The notes below the pieces were generated by a model, which made no database searches, had not been told where the DNA came from, and saw only the letters and a list, made by a program, of their open reading frames with translations. A stretch of 64,000 nt of DNA from Aplectana chamaeleonis (taxonomy: Eukaryota > Nematoda > Chromadorea > Rhabditida > Cosmocercidae), in NCBI GenBank assembly GCA_029168955.1, contig JAPDOI010000439.1, forward strand, positions 1 to 64,000, given 5' to 3'. Below, one piece after another: positions 1-13,400 of this stretch. The position numbers and the translations under genes were made by a program. How positions within the stretch are numbered: the first letter of the stretch is position 1; each line of letters opens with the position of its first letter.

Positions 1-40
1 CGAAGCCATCGGAACGTCGTGAAAAGTGCATCTGGCTTCT

Positions 41-52
41 GATGACGTCATC
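41..52 (+). promoter_or_regulatory. CRE-type bZIP palindrome, first copy of the series
   Basis: GATGACGTCATC is a perfect 12-bp palindrome with TGACGTCA at its centre (43-50). This is the complete CRE octamer recognised by CREB/ATF-family bZIP dimers, and the flanking GA/TC also suits that family. This entry stands for every intact copy; one lies in most units of domains A and D and in a smaller share of units in domain C. The match to the binding consensus is seen directly. Occupancy and function are unknown, and no adjacent gene or core promoter suggests ordinary promoter use. Confidence 0.55.
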
Positions 53-1680
53 GGGACGTCGTGAAAAGTGCATCTGGCTTCTGATGACGTCATCGGGAGA
101 TCGTGAAAAGGGCGTCTGGCCTCTGATGACGTCATCGGGACGGCGCGAAAAGGGCATCTGGCTTCTGGTGACGTCATCGGGACGTCGTGGGTGTTTCGGG
201 CTTCTGATGACGTCATCGGGACGTCGTGAAAAGTGCATCTGGCTTCTGATGACGTCATCGGGACGTCGTGAAAAGTGCTTCTGGCTTCCGATGACGTCAT
301 CGGGACGTCGTGAAAAGTACATCTGGCTTCTGATGACGTCATCGGGACGTCGTGAAAAGTGCTTCTGGCTTCTGATGACGTCACCGGGACGTCGTGAAAA
401 GTGCCTCCGGCTTCTGATGACGTCATCGGGACGTCGTGAAAAGTGCATCTGGCTTCTGATGACGTCATCGGGACGTCGTGAAAAGTGCATCTGGCTTCTG
501 ATGACGTCATCGGGACGTCGTGAAAAGTGCTTCTGGCTTCTGATGACGTCATCGGGACGTCGTGAAAAGTGCATCTGGCTTCTGATGACGTCATCGACAC
601 GTCGTGAAAAGTGCATCTGGCTTCTGATGACGTCATCGGGACGTCGTGAAAAGTGCTTCTGGCTTCTGATGACGTCATCGGGACGTCGTGAAAAGTGCAT
701 CTGGCTTCTGATGACGTCATCGGGACGTCGTGAAAAGTGCATCTGGCTGCTGATGACGTCATCGGGACGTCGTGAAAAGTGCATCTGGCTTCTGATGACG
801 TCATCGGGACGTCGTGAAAAGTGCATCTGGCTTCTGATGACGTCATCGGGACGTCGTGAAAAGTGCATCTGGCTTCTGATGACGTCATCGGGACGTCGTG
901 AAAAGTGCTTCTGGCTTCTGATGACGTCATCGGGACGTCGTGAAAAGTGCTTCTGGCTTCTGATGACGTCATCGGGACGTCGTGAAAAGTGCATCTGGCT
1001 TCTGATGACGTCATCGGGACGTCGTGAAAAGTGCATCTGGCTTCTGATGACGTCATCGGGACGTCGTGAAAAGTGCACCTGGCTTCTGATGACGTCATCG
1101 GGACGTCGTGAAAAGTGCATCTGGCTTCTGATGACGTCATCGGGACGTCGTGAAAAGTGCATCTGGCTTCTGATGACGTCATCGGGACGTCGTGAAAAGT
1201 GCATCTGGCTGCTGATGACGTCATCGGGACGTCGTGAAAAGTGCATCTGGCTTCTGATGACGTCATCGGGACGTCGTGAAAAGTGCATCTGGCTTCTGAT
1301 GACGTCATCGGGACGTCGTGAAAAGTGCATCTGGCTTCTGATGACGTCATCGGGACGTCGTGAAAAGTGCATCTGGCTTCTGATGACGTCATCGGCACGT
1401 CGTCAAAACGTGCATCTGGCTTCTGATGACGTTATCGGGACGTCGTGAAAACGTGCATCTGGCTTCTGGTGACGTCATCGGGACGTCGTGAAAATTGCAT
1501 CCGGCTTCTGACGACGTCATCGGGACGTCGAGAAAATTGCATCCGGCTTCTGATGACGTCATCGGGACGTCGTGAAAGGTGCATCGGGCTTCTGATGACG
1601 TCATCGGGACGTCGTGAAAAGTGCATCTGGCTTCTAATGACGTCATCGGGACGTCGTGAAAAGTGCATCTGGCTTCTGAT

Positions 1681-1722
1681 GACGGCAGCGGGAGGTGGTG
1701 GAAAGTGCTTCGGCCTTCTGAT
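1681..1722 (+). repeat. Strongly diverged satellite unit
   Basis: One unit reads GACGGCAGCGGGAGGTGGTG followed by GAAAGTGCTTCGGCC. It carries about nine substitutions against consensus while keeping the 42-bp length, and the CRE palindrome is destroyed. Its neighbours are close to consensus, so it is an isolated relic, or a unit brought in from an older part of the array. Confidence 0.8.
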
Positions 1723-4700
1723 GACGTCATCTGGACGTCGTGAAAAGTGCATCTGGCTTCTGATGACGTCATCGGGACGGCGTGAAAAGTGCATCTGGCT
1801 TCTGATGACGTCATCGGGACGTTATGAAAAGTGCATCTGGCTTCTGATGACGTCATCGGGACGTCGTGAAAAGTGCACCTGGCTTCTGATGACGTCATCG
1901 GGACGTCGTGAAAAGTGCATCTGGCTTCTGATGACGTCATCGGGACGTCGTGAAAAGTGCATCTGGCTTCTGATGACGTCATCGGGACGTCGTGAAAAGT
2001 GCATCTGGCTTCTGATGACGTCATCGGGACGTCGTGAAAAGTGCATCTGGCTTCTGATGACGTCATCGGGACGTCGTGAAAAGTGCATCTGGCTTCTGAT
2101 GACGTCATCGGGACGTCGTGAAAAGTGCATCTGGCTTCTGATGACGTCATCGGGACGTCGTGAAAAGTGCATCTGGCTTCTGATGACGTCATCGGGACGT
2201 CGTGAAAAGTGCATCTGGCTTCTGATGACGTCATCGGGACGTCGTGAAAAGTGCATCTGGCTTCTGATGACGTCATCGGGACGTCGTGAAAAGTGCATCT
2301 GGCTTCTGATGACGTCATCGGGACGTCGTGAAAAGTGCATCTGGCTTCTGATGACGTCATCGGGACGTCGTGAAAAGTGCAACTGGCTTCTGATGACGTC
2401 ATCGGGACGTCGTGAAAAGTGCATCTAGCTTCTGATGACGTCCTCGGGACGTCGTGAAAGTGCATCTGGCTTCTGATGACGTCATCGGGACGTCGTGAAA
2501 AGTGCATCTGGCTTCTGATGACGTCATCGGGACGTCGTGAAAAGTGCATCTGGCTTCTGATGACGTCATCGGGACGTCGTGAAAAGTGCATCTGGCTTCT
2601 GATGACGTCATCGGGACGTCGTGAAAAGTGCATCTGGCTTCTGATGACGTCATCGGGACGTCGTGAAAAGTGCATCTGGCTTCTGATGACGTCATCGGGA
2701 CGTCGTGAAAAGTGCATCTGGCTTCTGATGACGTCATCGGGACGTCGTGAAAAGTGCATCTGGCTTCTGATGACGTCATCGGGACGTCGTGAAAAGTGCA
2801 TCTGGCTTCTGATGACGTCATCGGGACGTCGTGAAAAGTGCATCTGGCTTCTGATGACGTCATCGGGACGTCGTGAAAAGTGCATCTGGCTTCTGATGAC
2901 GTCATCGGGACGTCGTGAAAAGTGCATCTGGCTTCTGATGACGTCATCGGGACGTCGTGAAAAGTGCATCTGGCTTCTGATGACGTCATCGGGACGTCGT
3001 GAAAAGTGCATCTGGCTTCTGATGACGTCATCGGGACGTCGTGAAAAGTGCATCTGGCTTCTGATGACGTCATCGGGACGTCGTGAAAAGTGCATCTGGC
3101 TTCTGATGACGTCATCGGGACGTCGTGAAAAGTGCATCTGGCTTCTGATGACGTCATCGGGACGTCGTGAAAAGTGCATCTGGCTTCTGATGACGTCATC
3201 GGGACGTCGTGAAAAGTGCATCTGGCTTCTGATGACGTCATCGGGGCGTCGTGAAAAGTGCATCTGGCTTCTGATGACGTCATCGGGACGTCGTGAAAAG
3301 TGCATCTGGCTTCTGATGACGTCATCGGGACGTCGTGAAAAGTGCATCTGGCTTCTGATGACGTCATCGGGACGTCGTGAAAAGTGCGTCTGGCTTCTGA
3401 TGACGTCATCGGGACGTCGTGAAAAGTGCATCTGGCTTCTGATGACGTCATCGGGACGTCGTGAAAAGTGCATCTGGCTTCTGATGACGTCATCGGGACG
3501 TCGTGAAAAGTGCATCTGGCTTCTGATGACGTCATCGGGACGTCGTGAAAAGTGCATCTGGTTTCTGATGACGTCATCGGGACGTCGTGAAAAGTGCATC
3601 TGGCTTCTGATGACGTCATCGGGACGTCGTGAAAAGTGCATCTGGCTTCTGATGACGTCATCGGGACGTCGTGAAAAGTGCATCTGGCTTCTGATGACGT
3701 CATCGGGACGTCGTGAAAAGTGCATCTGGCTTCTGATGACGTCATCGAGACGTCGTGAAAAGTGCATCTGGCTTCTGATGACGTCATCGGGACGTCGTGA
3801 AAAGCGCAGCTGGATTCTGATGACGTCATCGGGACGTCGTGAAAAGTGTATCTGGCTCCCGATGACGTCATCGGGACGTCGTGAAAAGTGCATCTGGCTT
3901 CTGATGACGTCATCGGGACGTCGTGAAAAGTGCATCTGGCTTCTGATGACGTCATCGGGACGTCGTGAAAAGTGCATCTGGCTTCTGATGACGTCATCGG
4001 GACGTAGTGAAAATTGCATCTGGCTTCTGATGATGTCATCGGGACGTCGTGAAAAGTGCATCTGGCTTCTGATGACGTCATCGGGACGTCGTGAAAAGTG
4101 CATCTGGCTTCTGATGACGACATCGGGACGTTGTGAAAAGTGCATCTGGCTTCTGATGACGTCATCGGGACGTCGTGAAAAGTGCATCTGGCTTCTGATG
4201 ACGACATCGGGACGTCGTGAAAAGTGCATCTGGCTTCTGATGACGTCATCGGGACGTCGTGAAAAGTGCATCTGGCTTCTGATGACGTCATCGGGACGTC
4301 GTGAAAAGTGCATCTGGCTTCTGATGACGTCATCGGGACGTCGTGAAAAGTGCATCTGGCTTCTGATGACGTCATCGGGACGTCGTGAAAAGTGCATCTG
4401 GCTTCTGATGACGTCATCGGGACGTCGTGAAAAGTGCATCTGGCTTCTGATGACGTCATCGGGACGTCGTGAAAAGTGCATCTGGCTTCTGATGACGTCA
4501 TCGGGACGTCGTGAAAAGTGCATCTGGCTTCTGATGACGTCATCGGGACGTCGTGAAAAGTGCATCTGGCTTCAGATGACGTCATCGGGACGTCGTGAAA
4601 AGTGCATCTTGCTTCTGATGACGTCATCGGGACGTCGTGAAAAGTGCATCTGGCTTCTGATGACGTCATCGGGACGTCGTGAAAAGTGCATCTGGCTTCT

Positions 4701-6072
4701 GATGACGTCATCGGGACGTCGTGAAAAGTGCCTCTGGCTTCTGATGACGTCATCGGGACGTCGTGAAATGTGCATCTGGCTTCTGATGACGTCATCGGGA
4801 CGTCGTGAAAAGTGCATCTGGCTTCTGATGACGTCATCGGTACGACGTGAAAAGTGCATCTGGCTTCTGATGACGTCATCGGGACGTCGTGAAAAGTGCA
4901 TCTGGCTTCTGATGACGTCATCGGGACGGGGTGAAAAGTGCATCTGGCTTCTGATGACGTCATCGGGACGTCGTGAAAAGTGCATCTGGCTTCTGATGAC
5001 GTCATCGGGACGTCGTGAAAAGTGCATCTGGCTTCTGATGACGTCATCGGGACGTCGTGAAAAGTGCATCTGGCTTCTGATGACGTCATCGGGACGTCGT
5101 GAAAAGTGCATCTGGCTTCTGATGACGTCATCGGGACGTCGTGAAAAGTGCTTCTGGCTTCTGATGACGTCATCGGGACTTCGTGAAAAGTGCATCTGGC
5201 TTCTGATGACGTCATCGGGACGTCGTGAAAAGTGCATCTGGCTTCTGATGACGTCATCGGGACGTCGTGAAAAGTGCATCTGGCTTCTGATGACGTCATC
5301 GGGACGTCGTGAAAAGTGCATCTGGCTTCTGATGACGTCATCGGGACGTCGTGAAAAGTGCATATGGCTTCTGATGACGTCATCGGGACGTCGTGAAAAG
5401 TGCATCTGGCTTCTGATGACGTCATCGGGATGTCGTGAAAAGTGCATCTGGCTTCTGATGACGTCATCGGGACGTCGTGAAAAGTGCATCTGACTTCTGA
5501 TGACGTCATCGGGACGTCGTGAAAAGTGCATCTGGCTTCTGATGACGTCATCGGGACGTCGTGAAAAGTGCATCTGGCTCCTGATGACGTCATCGGGACG
5601 TCGTGAAAAGTGCATCTGGCTTCTGATGACGTCATCGAGACGTCGTGAAAAGTGCATCTGGCTTCTGATGACGTCATCGGGACGTCGTGAAAAGCGCAGC
5701 TGGATTCTGATGACGTCGTCGGGACGTCGTGAAAAGTGCTTCTGGCTTCTGATGACGTCATCGGGACGTCGTGAAAAGTGCATCTGGCTTCTGATGACGT
5801 CATCGGGACGTCGTGAAAAGTGCATCTCGCTTCTGATGACGTCATCGGGACGTCGTGAAAAGTGCATCTGGCTTCTGATGACGTCATCGGGACGTCGTGA
5901 AAAGTGCATCTGGCTTCTGATGACGTCATCGGGACGTCGTGAAAAGTGCATCTGGCTTCTGATGACGTCATCGGGACGTCGTGAAAAGTGCATCTGGCTT
6001 CTGATGACGTCATCGGGACGTGGTGAAAAGTGCATCTGGCTTCTGATGACGTCATCGGGACGTCGTGAAAAC

Positions 6073-9000
6073 TACATCCGGCTTCTGACGACGGCATCGG
6101 GACGTCGTGAAAAGTGCGCATCTGGCTTCTGATGACGCCATCGGGACGTCGTAGAAAAGTGCATCTGGCTTCTGATGACGCCATCGGGACGTCGTGAAAA
6201 GTGCATCTGGCTTCTGATGACATCATCGGGACGTCGTGAAAGTTCATCTGGCTTCTAATGACGTCATCAATGGGACGTCGCGAAAAGTGCATCTGGCTTC
6301 TGATGACGTCACCACGGGACGTCGTGAAAAAGTGCATCTGAGTTTCTGATGACGCCATCGTGACGTCGTGAAAAGTGCATCTGGCTTCTTTAACGTCATC
6401 AGGACGTCGTGAAAAGTGCGCATCCTGGCTTCTGATGACGTCATCGGGACGCCGTGAAAAGTGCATCTGGCTTCCTGATGACGTCATCGGGATGACGTCG
6501 TGAAAAGTGCATCTGGCTTCATGATGACGCCATCCGGGACGTCGCGAAAAGTGCATCTGGCTTCTGATGACGTCATCGGGATCGTCGTGAAAGAAGTGCA
6601 TCTGGCTTCCTGATGACGCCATCGTGACGTCGTGAAAAGTGCATCTGGCTTCTGATGACGTCATCGGGACGTCGTGAAAAGTGCATCTGGCTTCTGATGA
6701 CGCCATCGAGACGTCGTGCAAAGTGCATCTGGCTTCTGATGACGTCATCGGGACGTCGTGAAAAAGTGCATCTGGCTTCTGATGACGCCATCGGGACGTC
6801 GTGAAAAGTGCATCACATTTCTGATGACGTCATCGGAACGTCGTGAAAAGTGCATCTGGCTTCTGATGACGCCATCGGGACGTCGCGAAAAGTGCATCTG
6901 GCTTCTGATGACGTCATCGGGACGTCGTAGAAAAGTGCATCTGGCTTCTGAAGACGTCAATCGGGACGTCGTGAAAGAGTGCATCTGGCTTCTGACGACG
7001 CCATCGGGACGTCGTGAAGAAAGTGACCATCTGGCTTCTGACGACGTCATCGGGACGTCATGAAGAAGTGCATCTGGCTTCTTATGACGTCATCGGGACG
7101 TCGTGAAAAGTGCATCTGGCTTCTGATGACGTCATCGGGACGTCGTGAAAGTGCATCTGGCTTCTGATGACGCCATCGGGACGTCGTGAAAAGTGCATCG
7201 TCGGCTTCCTGATGACGTCATCGGGACGTCGTGAAAAGTGCATCTGGCTTCTGATGACGTCATCGGGACGTCGTGAAAGTGCGACTGGCTTCTGACGACG
7301 CCATCGGGACGTCGTGAAAAGTGCATCCTGGCTTCTGATGACGCCATCGGACGTCGTGAAAAGTGCATCTGGCTTCGATGACGTCATCGGGATCGTCGTG
7401 AAAGTGCATCTGGCATTCTCGGACGACGCTCACGGGACGTCGTGAGAGAAGTGCATCTGGCTTCTGATGACGTCATCGGGACGTCGTGAAAAGTGCATCT
7501 GGCTTCTGATGACGTCATCGGGACGTCGTGAAAAGTGCATCTGGTTTCTTGGACGACGTCATCTGGGACGTCGTGAAAAGTGCATCTGGCTTCTGATGAC
7601 GTCATCGGGACGTCGTGAAAAGTGCATCTGGCTTCTGATGACGCCATCGGGACGTCGTGAAAAGTGCATCTGGCTTTCCTGTGATGACGCCATCGGGACG
7701 CGTCGTGAAAAGTGCATCTGGCTCTTGATGACGCGCCATCGGGACGTCGTGAAAAGTGCATCTGGCTTCTGATGACGTCATCAGGGACGTCGTGGAAAAG
7801 TGCATCTGGCTTCTGATGACGCCATCGGGACGTCGTGAAAAGTGCATCTGGCTTCTGATGACGCCATCGGACGTCGTGTGAAAAAGTGCATCTTGGCTTC
7901 TGATGACGCCATCGGGACGTCGTGAAAAGTGCATCTGGCTTCTGATGACGCCATCGGGACGTCGTGAAAAGTGCATCTGGCTTATGATGACGTCATCGGG
8001 ACGTCGTGAAAAGTGCATCTGGCTTCCTGATGACGCCATCGGGACGCCGTGAAAAGTGCATCTGGCTTCTGATGACGCCATCGGGACGTCGCGAGAAAGT
8101 GCATCATGTGCTTCTGATGACGCCATCGGGACGTCGCGAAAAGATGCATCTGGCTTCTGATGACGTCATCGACGTACGTGAAAAGTGCATCTGGCTTCTG
8201 AGTGACGCCATCGGGACGTCGTGAAAAGTGCGCATCTGGCTTCTGATGACGCCTGTATCGGGACGTCGTCAAAGAAAAGTGCATCTGGCTTCTGATGACG
8301 TCATCGCGGACGTCGTGTGAAAAGTGCATCTGGCTTCTGATGACGCCATCGTGGCACGTCGTGAAAAGTGCATCTGGCTTCCTGGACGACGTCATCGGGA
8401 CGTCGTGAAAAGTGCATCTGGCTTCTGATGACGCCATCGGGACGTCGTGAAAGTGCATCTGGCTTCACGACGCCACCGACGAGAAGTGCATTCATTTGAT
8501 GACGCCATCGGGACGTCGTGAAAAGTGCATCTGAATCTTCTGATGACGCCATCGGGACGTCGTGAAAGTGCATCTGGCTTCTGATGACGCCATCGGGACG
8601 TCAGTGAAAAGTGCATCTGGCTTCGCGACACTGGACGTCGAAAAGTAAACGGCTTGATGACGCCATCGGGACGTCGTGAAAAGTGCATCTGGCTTCTGAC
8701 GACGCCATCGGGACGTCGTGAAAAGTGCATCTGGCTTCTGATGACGTCATCGGGACGTCGTGAAAAGTGCATCTGGCTTCTGACGACGCCATCAGGACGT
8801 CGTGAAAAGTGCATCTGGCTTCTCTAAAGACGACGTCATCGGGACGTACGAAAGTGCATCTGGCTTCTGATGACGCCATCGGGACGTCGTGAAAAGTGCG
8901 TATCTGGCTTCTGATGACGCCATCGGGATCGTCTGTGAAAAGTGCGCATCTGGCTTTACTGATGACGTCATCGGGACGTCGTGAAAAGTGCATCTGTGGC

Positions 9001-9200
9001 TTCTCATGACGTCATCGGGACGTCGTGAAAAGTGCATCTGGCTTCTGATGACGCCATCGGGACGTCGTGAAAGTGCATCTGGCTTCTGACGACGCCATCA
9101 ACGTCGTGAAGAAGTGCATCACATGCTTCTGATGTACGTCAATCGGGACGTCGTGAAAAGTGCGCATCTGGCTTCCTGATGACGCCATCGGGACGTCGTT
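6073..9200 (+). repeat. Satellite domain B, indel-dense block
   Basis: Unit length varies from one copy to the next. There are one- to three-base insertions (GTGCGCATC, GATCGTCGTG, GACGCCTGTATCGG) and deletions (CATCGGACG, GTGAAAGTG). A few units are badly broken, notably at 8,459-8,500 and 8,620-8,660, where about half of the consensus is missing or scrambled. Many units carry GACGCC in place of GACGTC. Frames shift repeatedly, unlike the rest of the array, where length is kept over kilobases. The pattern fits uncorrected long-read consensus errors; a genuinely old, unhomogenised segment is the alternative. Confidence 0.85.
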
Positions 9201-10428
9201 AAAAGTGCATCTGGCTTCTGATGACGTCATCGGGACGTCGTGAAAAGTGCATCTGGCTTCTAATGACGTCATCGGGACGTCGTGACAAGTGCCTCTGGCT
9301 TTTGATGACGTCATCGGGACGTCGTGAAAAGTGCATCTGGCTTCTGATGACGCCATCGGGACGCCATGAAAAGTGCATTTGGCTTCTGATGACGTCATCG
9401 GGACGTCGTGAAAAGTGCATCTGGCTCCTGATGACGTCATCGGTACGTCGTGCAAAGTGCATCTGGCTTCTGATGACGTCATCGGGACGTCGTGAAAAGT
9501 GCATCTGGCTTCTGATGACGTCATCGGGACGTCGTGAAAAGTGCATCTGGCTTCTGATGACGTCATCGGGACGTCGTGAAAAGTGCATCTGGCTTCTGAT
9601 TACGCCATCGGGACGTCGTGAAAAGTGCATCTGGCTTCTGATGACGTCATCGGGACGTCGTGAAAAGTGCATCTGGCTTCTGATGACGTCATCGGGACGT
9701 CGTGAAAAGTGCATCTGGCTTCTGATGACGTCATCGGGACGTCGTGAAAAGTGCATCTGGCTTCTCATGACATCATCGGGACGTCGTGAAAAGTGCGTCT
9801 GGCTTCTGATGACGCCATCGGGACGTCGTGAAAAGTGCATCTGGCTTCTGACGAAGCCATCGGGACGTCGTGAAAAGTGCATCTGGCTTCTGACGACGTC
9901 ATCGGGACGTCGTGAAAAGTGCATCTGGCTTCTGACGACGTCATCGGGACGTCGTGAGAAGTGCATCTGGCTTCTGATGACGCCATCGGGACGTCGTGAG
10001 AAGGGCATCTGGCTTCTGATGACGCCATCGGGACGTCATGAAAGTGCATCCTGGCTTCTGATGACGTCATCGGGACGTAATGAAGAGTGCATCTGGCTTC
10101 TGACGACGTCATCGGGACGTCGTGAAAAGTGCATCTGGCTTCTGATGACGTCATCGGGACGTCGTGAAAAGTGCATCTGGCTTCTGATGACGTCATCGGG
10201 ACGTCGTGAAAAGTGCATCTGGTCTGACGACGTCATCGGGACGTCGTGAAAAGTGCATCTGGCTTCTGATGACGTCATCGGGACGTCGTGAAAAGTGCAT
10301 CTGGCTTCTGATGACGCCATCGGGACGTCGTGAAAAGTGCATCTGGCTTCTTTGACGTCATCGGGACGTCGTGAAAAGTGCATCTGGCTTCTGATGACGC
10401 CATCGGGACGTCGTGAAAAGTGCATCTG

Positions 10429-10439
10429 TTATGTGTGGC
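10429..10439 (+). other. 11-base insertion inside one satellite unit
   Basis: Between CATCTG and GCTTCTG the sequence TTATGTGTGGC is inserted. It does not resemble any part of the unit. It is the largest non-satellite insertion I see in the array apart from the transposon. It could be filler DNA at a repaired break or a local read error. Confidence 0.6.
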
Positions 10440-13400
10440 GCTTCTGATGACGCCATCGGGACGTCGTGAAAGTGCATCTGGCTTCTGACGACGTCATCGG
10501 GACGTCGTGAAAAGTGCATCTGGCTCTGACGACGTCATCGGGACGTCGTGACAAGTGCCTCTGGCTTCTGACGACGTCATCGGGACGTCGTGACAAGTGC
10601 ATCTGGCTTCTGATGACGTCATCGGGACGTCGTGAAAAGTGCATCTGGCTTCTGATGACGTCATCGGGACGTCGCGAAAAGTGCATCTGGCTTCTGACGA
10701 CGTCATCGGGACGTCGTGAAAAGTGCATTTGGCTTCTGATGACGTCATCGGGACGTCGTGAAAAGTGCATCTGGCTTCTGACGACGTCATCGGGACGTCG
10801 TGAAAAGTGCATCTGGCTTCTGATGACGCCATCGGGACGTCGTGAAAAGTGCATCTGGCTTCTGATGACGTCATCGGGACGTCGTGAAAAGTGCATCTGG
10901 CTTCTGACGACGTCATCGGGACGTCGTGAAAAGTGCATCTGGCTTCTGATGACGTCATCGGGACGTCGTGAAAGTGCATCTGGCTTCTGACGACGTCATC
11001 GGGACGTCGTGAAAAGTGCATCTGGCTTGATGACGTCATCGGGACGTCGTGAAAAGTGCATCTGGCTTCTGATGACGTCATCGGGACGTCGTGAAAAGTG
11101 CATCTGGCTTCTGATGACGTCATCGGGACGTCGTGAAAAGTGCATCTGGCTTCTGATGACGTCATCGGGACGTCGTGAAAAGTGCATCTGGCTTCTGATG
11201 ACGTCATCGGAACGTCGTGAAAAGTGCATCTGGTTTCTGATGACGTCATCGGGACGTCGCGAAAAGTGCATCTGGCTTCTGATGACGTCATCGGGACGTC
11301 GTGAAAAGTGCATCTGGCTTCTGATGACGCCATCGGGACGTCGTGAAAAGTGCATCTGGCTTCTGACGACGTCATCGGGACGTCGTGAAAAGTGCATCTG
11401 GCTTCTGACGACGTCATCGGGACGTCGTGAAAAGTGCATCTGGCTTCTGACGACGTCATCGGGACGTCGTGAAAAGTGCATCTGGCTTCTGACGACGTCA
11501 TCGGGACGTCGTGAGAAGTGCATCTGGCTTCTGATCACGCCATCGGGACGTCGTGAAAAGTGCATCTGGCTTCTGACGACGTCATCGGGACGTCGTGAAA
11601 AGTGCATCTAGCTTCTGACGACGTCATCGGGACGTCGTGAAAAGTGCATCTGGCTTCTGATGACGCCATCGGGACGTCGTGAGAAGTGCATCTGGCTTCT
11701 GATGACGCCATCGGGACGTCGTGAAAAGTGCATCTGGCTTCTGATGGCGCCATCGGGACGTCGTGAAAAGTGCATCTGGCTTCTGATGACGCCATCGGGA
11801 CGTTGTGAAAAGTGCATCTGGCCTCTGATGACGCCATCGGGACGTCGTGAAAAGTGCATCTGGCTTCTGACGACGTCATCGGGACGTCGTGAAAAGTGCA
11901 TCTGGCTTCTGATGACATCATCGGGACGTCGCGAAAGTGCATCTGGCTTCTGATGATGCCATCGGGACGTCGCGAAAGTGCATCTATTTCTGACGACGTC
12001 ATCGGGACGTCGTGAAAAGTGCATCTGGCTTCTGATGACGTCAACGGGACGTCGCGAAAGGTGCATCTGGCTTCTGACGACGTCATCGGGACGTCGTGAA
12101 AAGTGCATCTGGCTTCTGACGACGTCATCGGGACGTCGTGAAAAGTGCATCTGGTTTCTGACGACGTCATAGGGACGTCGTGAAAAGTGCATCTGGCTTC
12201 TGACGACGTCATCGGGACGTCGTGAAATGTGCATCTGGTTTCTGACGACGTCATAGGGACGTCGTGATAAGTGCATCTGGCTTCTGACGACGTCATCGGG
12301 ACGTCGTGGAAAGTGCATCTGGCTTCTGATGGCGCCATCGGGACGTCGTGAAAAGTGCATCTGGCTTCTGACGACGTCATCGGGACGTCGTGAAAGTGCA
12401 TCTGGCTTCTGATGACGTCATCGGGACGTCGTGAAAAGTGCATCTGGCTCTTGATGACGCCATCGGGACGTCGAAAAAGTGCATCTGGCTTCTGACGACG
12501 TCATCGGGACGTCGTGAAAAGTGCATCTATTTCTGACGACGTCATCGGGACGTCGTGAAAAGTGCATCTGCTTCTGACGACGTCATCGGGACGTCGTGAA
12601 AAGTGCATCTGGCTTCTGACGACGTCATCGGGACGTCGTGAAAAGTGCATCTGGTTTCTGACGACGTCATCGGGACGTCGTGAAAGTGCATCTGGCTTCT
12701 GACGACGTCATCGGGACGTCGTGAAAGTGCATCTGGTTTCTGACGACGTCATCGGGACGTCGTGAAAGTGCATCTGGCTTCTGATGACGCCATCGGGACG
12801 TCGTGAAAAGTGCATCTGGCTTCTGGATGGCGCCATCGGGACGTCGTGAAAAAGTGCATCTGGCTCTCCTGACGACGTCATCGGGACGTCGTGAAAAGTG
12901 CATCTGGCTTCTGATGACGCCATCGGGACGTCGTGAAAAGTGCATCTGGCTTCTGATGACGCCATCGGGACGTCGTGAAAAGTGCATCTGGCTACTGATG
13001 ACGCCATCGGGACGTCGTGAAAAGTGCATCTGGCTTCTGATGACGTCATCGGGACGTCGTGAAAAGTGCATCTGGCTTCCTGATGACGTCATCGGGACGT
13101 CGTGAAAGTGCATCTGGCTTCTGACGACGTCATCGGGACGTCGTGAAAAGTGCATCTGGCTTCTAATGACGTCATCGGGACGTCGTGAAAGTGCATCTGG
13201 CTTCTGACGACGTCATCGGGACGTCGTGAAAAGTGCATCTGGCTTCTGATGACGTCATCGGGACGTCGTGAAAAGTGCATCTGGCTTCTGATGACGCCAT
13301 CGGGACGTCGTGAAAGTGCATCTGGCTTCTGATGACGCCATCGGGACGTCGTGAAAGTGCATCTGGCTTCTGATGACGCCATCGGGACGTCGTGAAAAGT

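Larger units (their letters stand above)
1..6072 (+). repeat. Satellite domain A, homogeneous units
   Basis: Units here are mostly consensus. The stretch from about 2,460 to 3,730 is a run of some 30 almost identical copies with only scattered single substitutions, which suggests recent amplification or strong homogenisation. More diverged units lie at 1-600 (CTTCTGG for CATCTGG, plus GGGCATCTGG) and at 1,390-1,720. The latter interval includes two units with an extra base (AAAACGTGC) and units reading AAAATTGCATCCGG. A two-unit marker (GTCATCGAGACG followed one unit later by AAGCGCAGCTGGATTC) occurs at 3,741 and again at 5,631, exactly 45 units apart, indicating a block duplication of about 1.9 kb. 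Confidence 0.9.

Noticed and set aside
2399..6748. Giant repetitive protein genes (frames over 1,000 codons on both strands)
   Set aside because: The open frames follow from a 42-bp stop-free unit; three frames overlap on both strands, starts are arbitrary, and there is no unique N or C terminus, promoter or splice structure.
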